8,647 nucleotides of DNA from positions 1 through 8,647 of the forward strand of contig CAYRFK010000211.1 in assembly GCA_964423465.1 (NCBI GenBank). The letters run 5' to 3'. Shown piece by piece: positions 7,232 through 8,647 of the stretch (its first letter is position 1; each line of letters opens with the position of its first letter). The stretch comes from VGWF01 sp964423465 (lineage in GTDB: Bacteria; Verrucomicrobiota; Kiritimatiellia; PWTM01). The position numbers were made by a program, and so were the translations under genes. The notes under the pieces are model-generated. The model saw only the letters and a list, made by a program, of their open reading frames with translations, was not told where the DNA came from and made no database searches.

Positions 7232-7364
7232 GTCATGTCTCCGGGTGTCCGCGCATGATGCGCCCCCGGGCGCCGCCGGGGAAAGCGAAAACCGATCCGG
7301 CGCGCCTCGGCGCTTGCCCGGCCGGCGTGCGGTGGTGTTACATGGCGCGCGGAGGAACGCGATC
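7232..7364. promoter_or_regulatory. Divergent promoter region between the sulfatase and DUF6485 genes
   Basis: These 133 nt must carry start signals for both directions. On the plus strand, TTGCCC (7314-7319) and GTTACA (7337-7342) are separated by 17 nt and could be a weak promoter, and GGAGG at 7351-7355 is a strong ribosome-binding site 9 nt before the DUF6485 ATG. On the minus strand GGAGA precedes the sulfatase start. A compact GC palindrome (GCGCCC-CC-GGGCGC, 7260-7273) lies in between. The promoter call is tentative; the ribosome-binding sites are clear. Confidence 0.35.
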
Positions 7365-7568
7365 ATGGACTGCAACAAGGCCACGAACATGCGCCGGTGC
7401 TCCTGCACGTACGAACCGTGCTCGCGCAAGGGCGCCTGCTGCGACTGCCTGCGGTATCACCTCGCCGCCCGCGAGCTGCCGGCGTGCTGCTTCCCGGCCG
7501 CCGCGGAGCGCACATTCGACCGGAGCTTCGAGCACTTCGCGAGGCTCGTGCAGTCCGACGGCCTGTGA
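7365..7568 (+). CDS. DUF6485 family Cys-rich small protein
   Basis: Function unknown. The 67-residue product has nine cysteines (3, 12, 14, 19, 25, 26, 28, 41, 42) and fits the pattern I recall for DUF6485: C-x-C-TYEPCSRKG-x-CC-x-C-LRYH, then RELPACCFP, then ERTFDRSFEHFARLV. The Cys spacing suggests a zinc or iron-sulfur site; there is no signal peptide or membrane segment, so it is probably cytosolic. The ATG at 7365 is chosen for the strong GGAGG 9 nt upstream and because the family begins with a short M-x-C segment. The stop codon overlaps the GTG start of the DUF2752 gene, so the two are translationally coupled. The family name is from memory, without a database search. Confidence 0.8.
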   Translation: MDCNKATNMRRCSCTYEPCSRKGACCDCLRYHLAARELPACCFPAAAERTFDRSFEHFARLVQSDGL

Positions 7569-8032
7569 ACGGACCGCCGCCACGCCCTCCCGACACGGAC
7601 CGCCGCTGGGTCCTCGTCGACCGGCCGCCCTGGCCCGACATCCTGCGCGCCCATCTGCCGGGCGTGGCGATCGCGGGGCCGGTTCTTCTCGCGGCGCGGT
7701 TCTACCCGTTCCGCGAACACCCCGTGATCACGTGCCAGTTCCGGAAATGGACCGGTCACCCATGCCCCGGCTGCGGCTACACGCGCGCCTTTCAGTCCAT
7801 CGCCCGCGGACGCGTCGCGGAGGCCGCGCGCGACGCCCCCCTGTCGCCCCTGCTTTTCGCCGGCGTGGTGCTGGTTCTCGTGTGGAACGTCGCGGCGATC
7901 GTCCTGCGCCGCCGCCTTCGCCCCGGCCCCCGCGCCATCCCCGGCTCGCGCGCCGCACGGATTCTCCTCGCAACCGCCGTCCTTCTCCTCGCCGCCAACT
8001 GGATCTGGCGGCTCGCGAACGGACTTCAGTAG
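7565..8032 (+). CDS. DUF2752 family membrane protein
   Basis: Function unknown. A predicted inner-membrane protein of 155 residues with hydrophobic segments at about 30-47, 93-114 and 132-150. Between the first two lies the family signature C-x-F-x4-TGHPCPGCGYTRAF (Cys57, Cys67, Cys70), followed by an amphipathic stretch typical of DUF2752. The start is a GTG at 7565 whose last two bases are in the TGA of the DUF6485 gene (GTGA overlap); no separate ribosome-binding site is needed if translation re-initiates. An in-frame ATG exists much further upstream but lies inside the DUF6485 gene. The Pro-rich N-terminus (2-24) would be cytoplasmic or periplasmic; topology is not settled. The Cys motif resembles metal- or redox-binding knuckles. 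Confidence 0.82.
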   Translation: MNGPPPRPPDTDRRWVLVDRPPWPDILRAHLPGVAIAGPVLLAARFYPFREHPVITCQFRKWTGHPCPGCGYTRAFQSIARGRVAEAARDAPLSPLLFAGVVLVLVWNVAAIVLRRRLRPGPRAIPGSRAARILLATAVLLLAANWIWRLANGLQ

Positions 8033-8043
8033 CGGGCCGCCGC

Positions 8044-8099
8044 GGCTTCCAACCCTTGGACAACCCGCGTATTCTGGCTTCCAATCCTTGGAAGACCCG
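8044..8099. repeat. Two copies of a 24-nt dyad repeat (GGCTTCCAAYCCTTGGA...) upstream of HMG-CoA reductase
   Basis: The two copies, 8044-8067 and 8076-8099, are identical at 21 of 24 positions and are spaced 32 nt start to start. Each contains an inverted repeat, perfect in copy two (TTCCAA-TCC-TTGGAA, 8079-8093) and one base shorter in copy one (8047-8060). They occupy most of the 91-nt spacer between the DUF2752 stop and the next start. They may be a protein-binding site, a promoter-associated element or a dispersed palindromic repeat. I recall similar TTCCAA-N3-TTGGAA motifs in spacers of uncultured PVC genomes, but this needs a search. Confidence 0.75.
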
Positions 8100-8123
8100 G
8101 CCGGGCCGGGGTGGAAGGCTGAC

Positions 8124-8647
8124 ATGCATGCTGCCGCGCAAGTGCCGATGAAGTCCGTCGGGCCGGTCCGGATTGCGGGACCGGAGGTCGAGGCGGAGGT
8201 CCGCGTTCCGCTGGCGACCTACGAGACGCCGCTGTGGCCCTCGGTCGCCCGCGGTGCGAAGGTGACCGCCGCCGCGGGGGGCATCCGCGCGGTGGTGCTG
8301 GACGAGCGCATGGCGCGGTCGATCCTGCTGGAGGCCCCCGATGCGGCCGGGGCGGCGGCGGCCGTGACGGGGCTCGCGGCGCGGCGCGACGAGATCGCTG
8401 CGGCGGCGCAGCGCGGCAGCCGCTTCGCGAAGTTCCTCGGCATCCATACGCAGGTCTGCGGCTCGCTGCTGTTCGTGCGCGTCGAGATCTCCACCGGCGA
8501 CGCGGCGGGGCACAACATGGTCACGCGCGCGGCGCAGCAGGTTCTCGACTGGATGACGACGGAGTTCCCCGCGCTGCGGCCCGTGTCGGTGTCGGGCAAC
8601 TACTGCTCGGACAAGAAGGTCTCGGCGGTCAACGGCATCCTCGGGCG
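8124..8647 (+). CDS. Hydroxymethylglutaryl-CoA reductase, N-terminal part (partial, runs off window)
   Basis: Reduces HMG-CoA to mevalonate with NAD(P)H, the committed step of the mevalonate isoprenoid pathway (symbols mvaA or hmgA are used). The 174 visible residues show VPLATYETPLWPSV (28-41) with the likely catalytic Glu34, EISTGDAAGHNMVTRA (121-136) corresponding to the DAMGMNM cofactor loop, and SGNYCSDKKVSAVNGILG (157-174) with the likely catalytic Lys164, matching the CTDKK-AIN block of class I enzymes. The remaining catalytic Asp and His would be beyond the window. No membrane segment precedes the catalytic part, as expected for bacterial enzymes. The ATG at 8124 is preferred because GGAAGG lies 5 nt upstream; an in-frame ATG at 8148 has no such site. 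The Cys-Ser-Asp-Lys-Lys form is closer to class I than to the class II enzymes of Gram-positive cocci. Confidence 0.88.
   Translation, partial: MHAAAQVPMKSVGPVRIAGPEVEAEVRVPLATYETPLWPSVARGAKVTAAAGGIRAVVLDERMARSILLEAPDAAGAAAAVTGLAARRDEIAAAAQRGSRFAKFLGIHTQVCGSLLFVRVEISTGDAAGHNMVTRAAQQVLDWMTTEFPALRPVSVSGNYCSDKKVSAVNGILG

Noticed and set aside
7232..7429. 66-codon N-terminal extension of the sulfatase
   Set aside because: It would bury the signal peptide and overlap the DUF6485 gene; the ATG at 7231 has a ribosome-binding site and gives a normal signal sequence.
8148..8647. Alternative start of HMG-CoA reductase at 8148
   Set aside because: No ribosome-binding site there, while the in-frame ATG at 8124 has GGAAGG at good spacing; the later start cannot be fully excluded.

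Overview
This is a strongly GC-rich bacterial window, most likely from a metagenome assembly because it contains a run of exactly 100 N. The gene content is an L-rhamnose isomerase/transporter pair, a secreted sulfatase, a secreted EF-hand protein, a class I-like HMG-CoA reductase and the small Cys-rich DUF6485 protein. Together with short dyad repeats in the spacers, this suggests the PVC group (Kiritimatiellota/Verrucomicrobiota/Lentisphaerota or Planctomycetota). The lineage is an inference, since no rRNA or single-copy marker is present.

Layout. Positions 1-3242 lie on the minus strand. From right to left they hold a secreted EF-hand protein (3242-2721), a SOS-response-associated peptidase of the YedK/HMCES type (2544-1876), L-rhamnose isomerase rhaA (1746-604, interrupted by the gap at 1417-1516), and the N-terminal half of the rhamnose-proton symporter rhaT (577-1, running off the window). 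A 379-nt non-coding spacer (3243-3621) follows, carrying small hairpins, a degenerate 32-nt tandem repeat and an AT-rich promoter-like patch. The plus-strand arsenic operon arsR-arsC-acr3 (3622-5608) has ATGA overlaps at both junctions. It converges on a minus-strand signal-peptide-bearing sulfatase (7231-5630). Divergent from the sulfatase are two overlapping plus-strand genes, a DUF6485 Cys-rich small protein (7365-7568) and a DUF2752 membrane protein (7565-8032). A spacer with two copies of a TTCCAA-N3-TTGGA(A) repeat precedes the start of an HMG-CoA reductase (8124 to the window end).

How the genes work together. RhaT and RhaA would import L-rhamnose and isomerise it to L-rhamnulose. The sulfatase could desulfate an external polysaccharide, but it is separated from the rhamnose genes, so a shared substrate is only a possibility. 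The ars operon is a complete detoxification unit: an As(III)-sensing repressor, a thioredoxin-type arsenate reductase and an ACR3 arsenite efflux pump. HMG-CoA reductase belongs to the mevalonate route to isoprenoids. The DUF6485-DUF2752 pair is the least understood part: two cysteine-motif proteins, one cytosolic and one membrane-bound, joined by a GTGA start/stop overlap.
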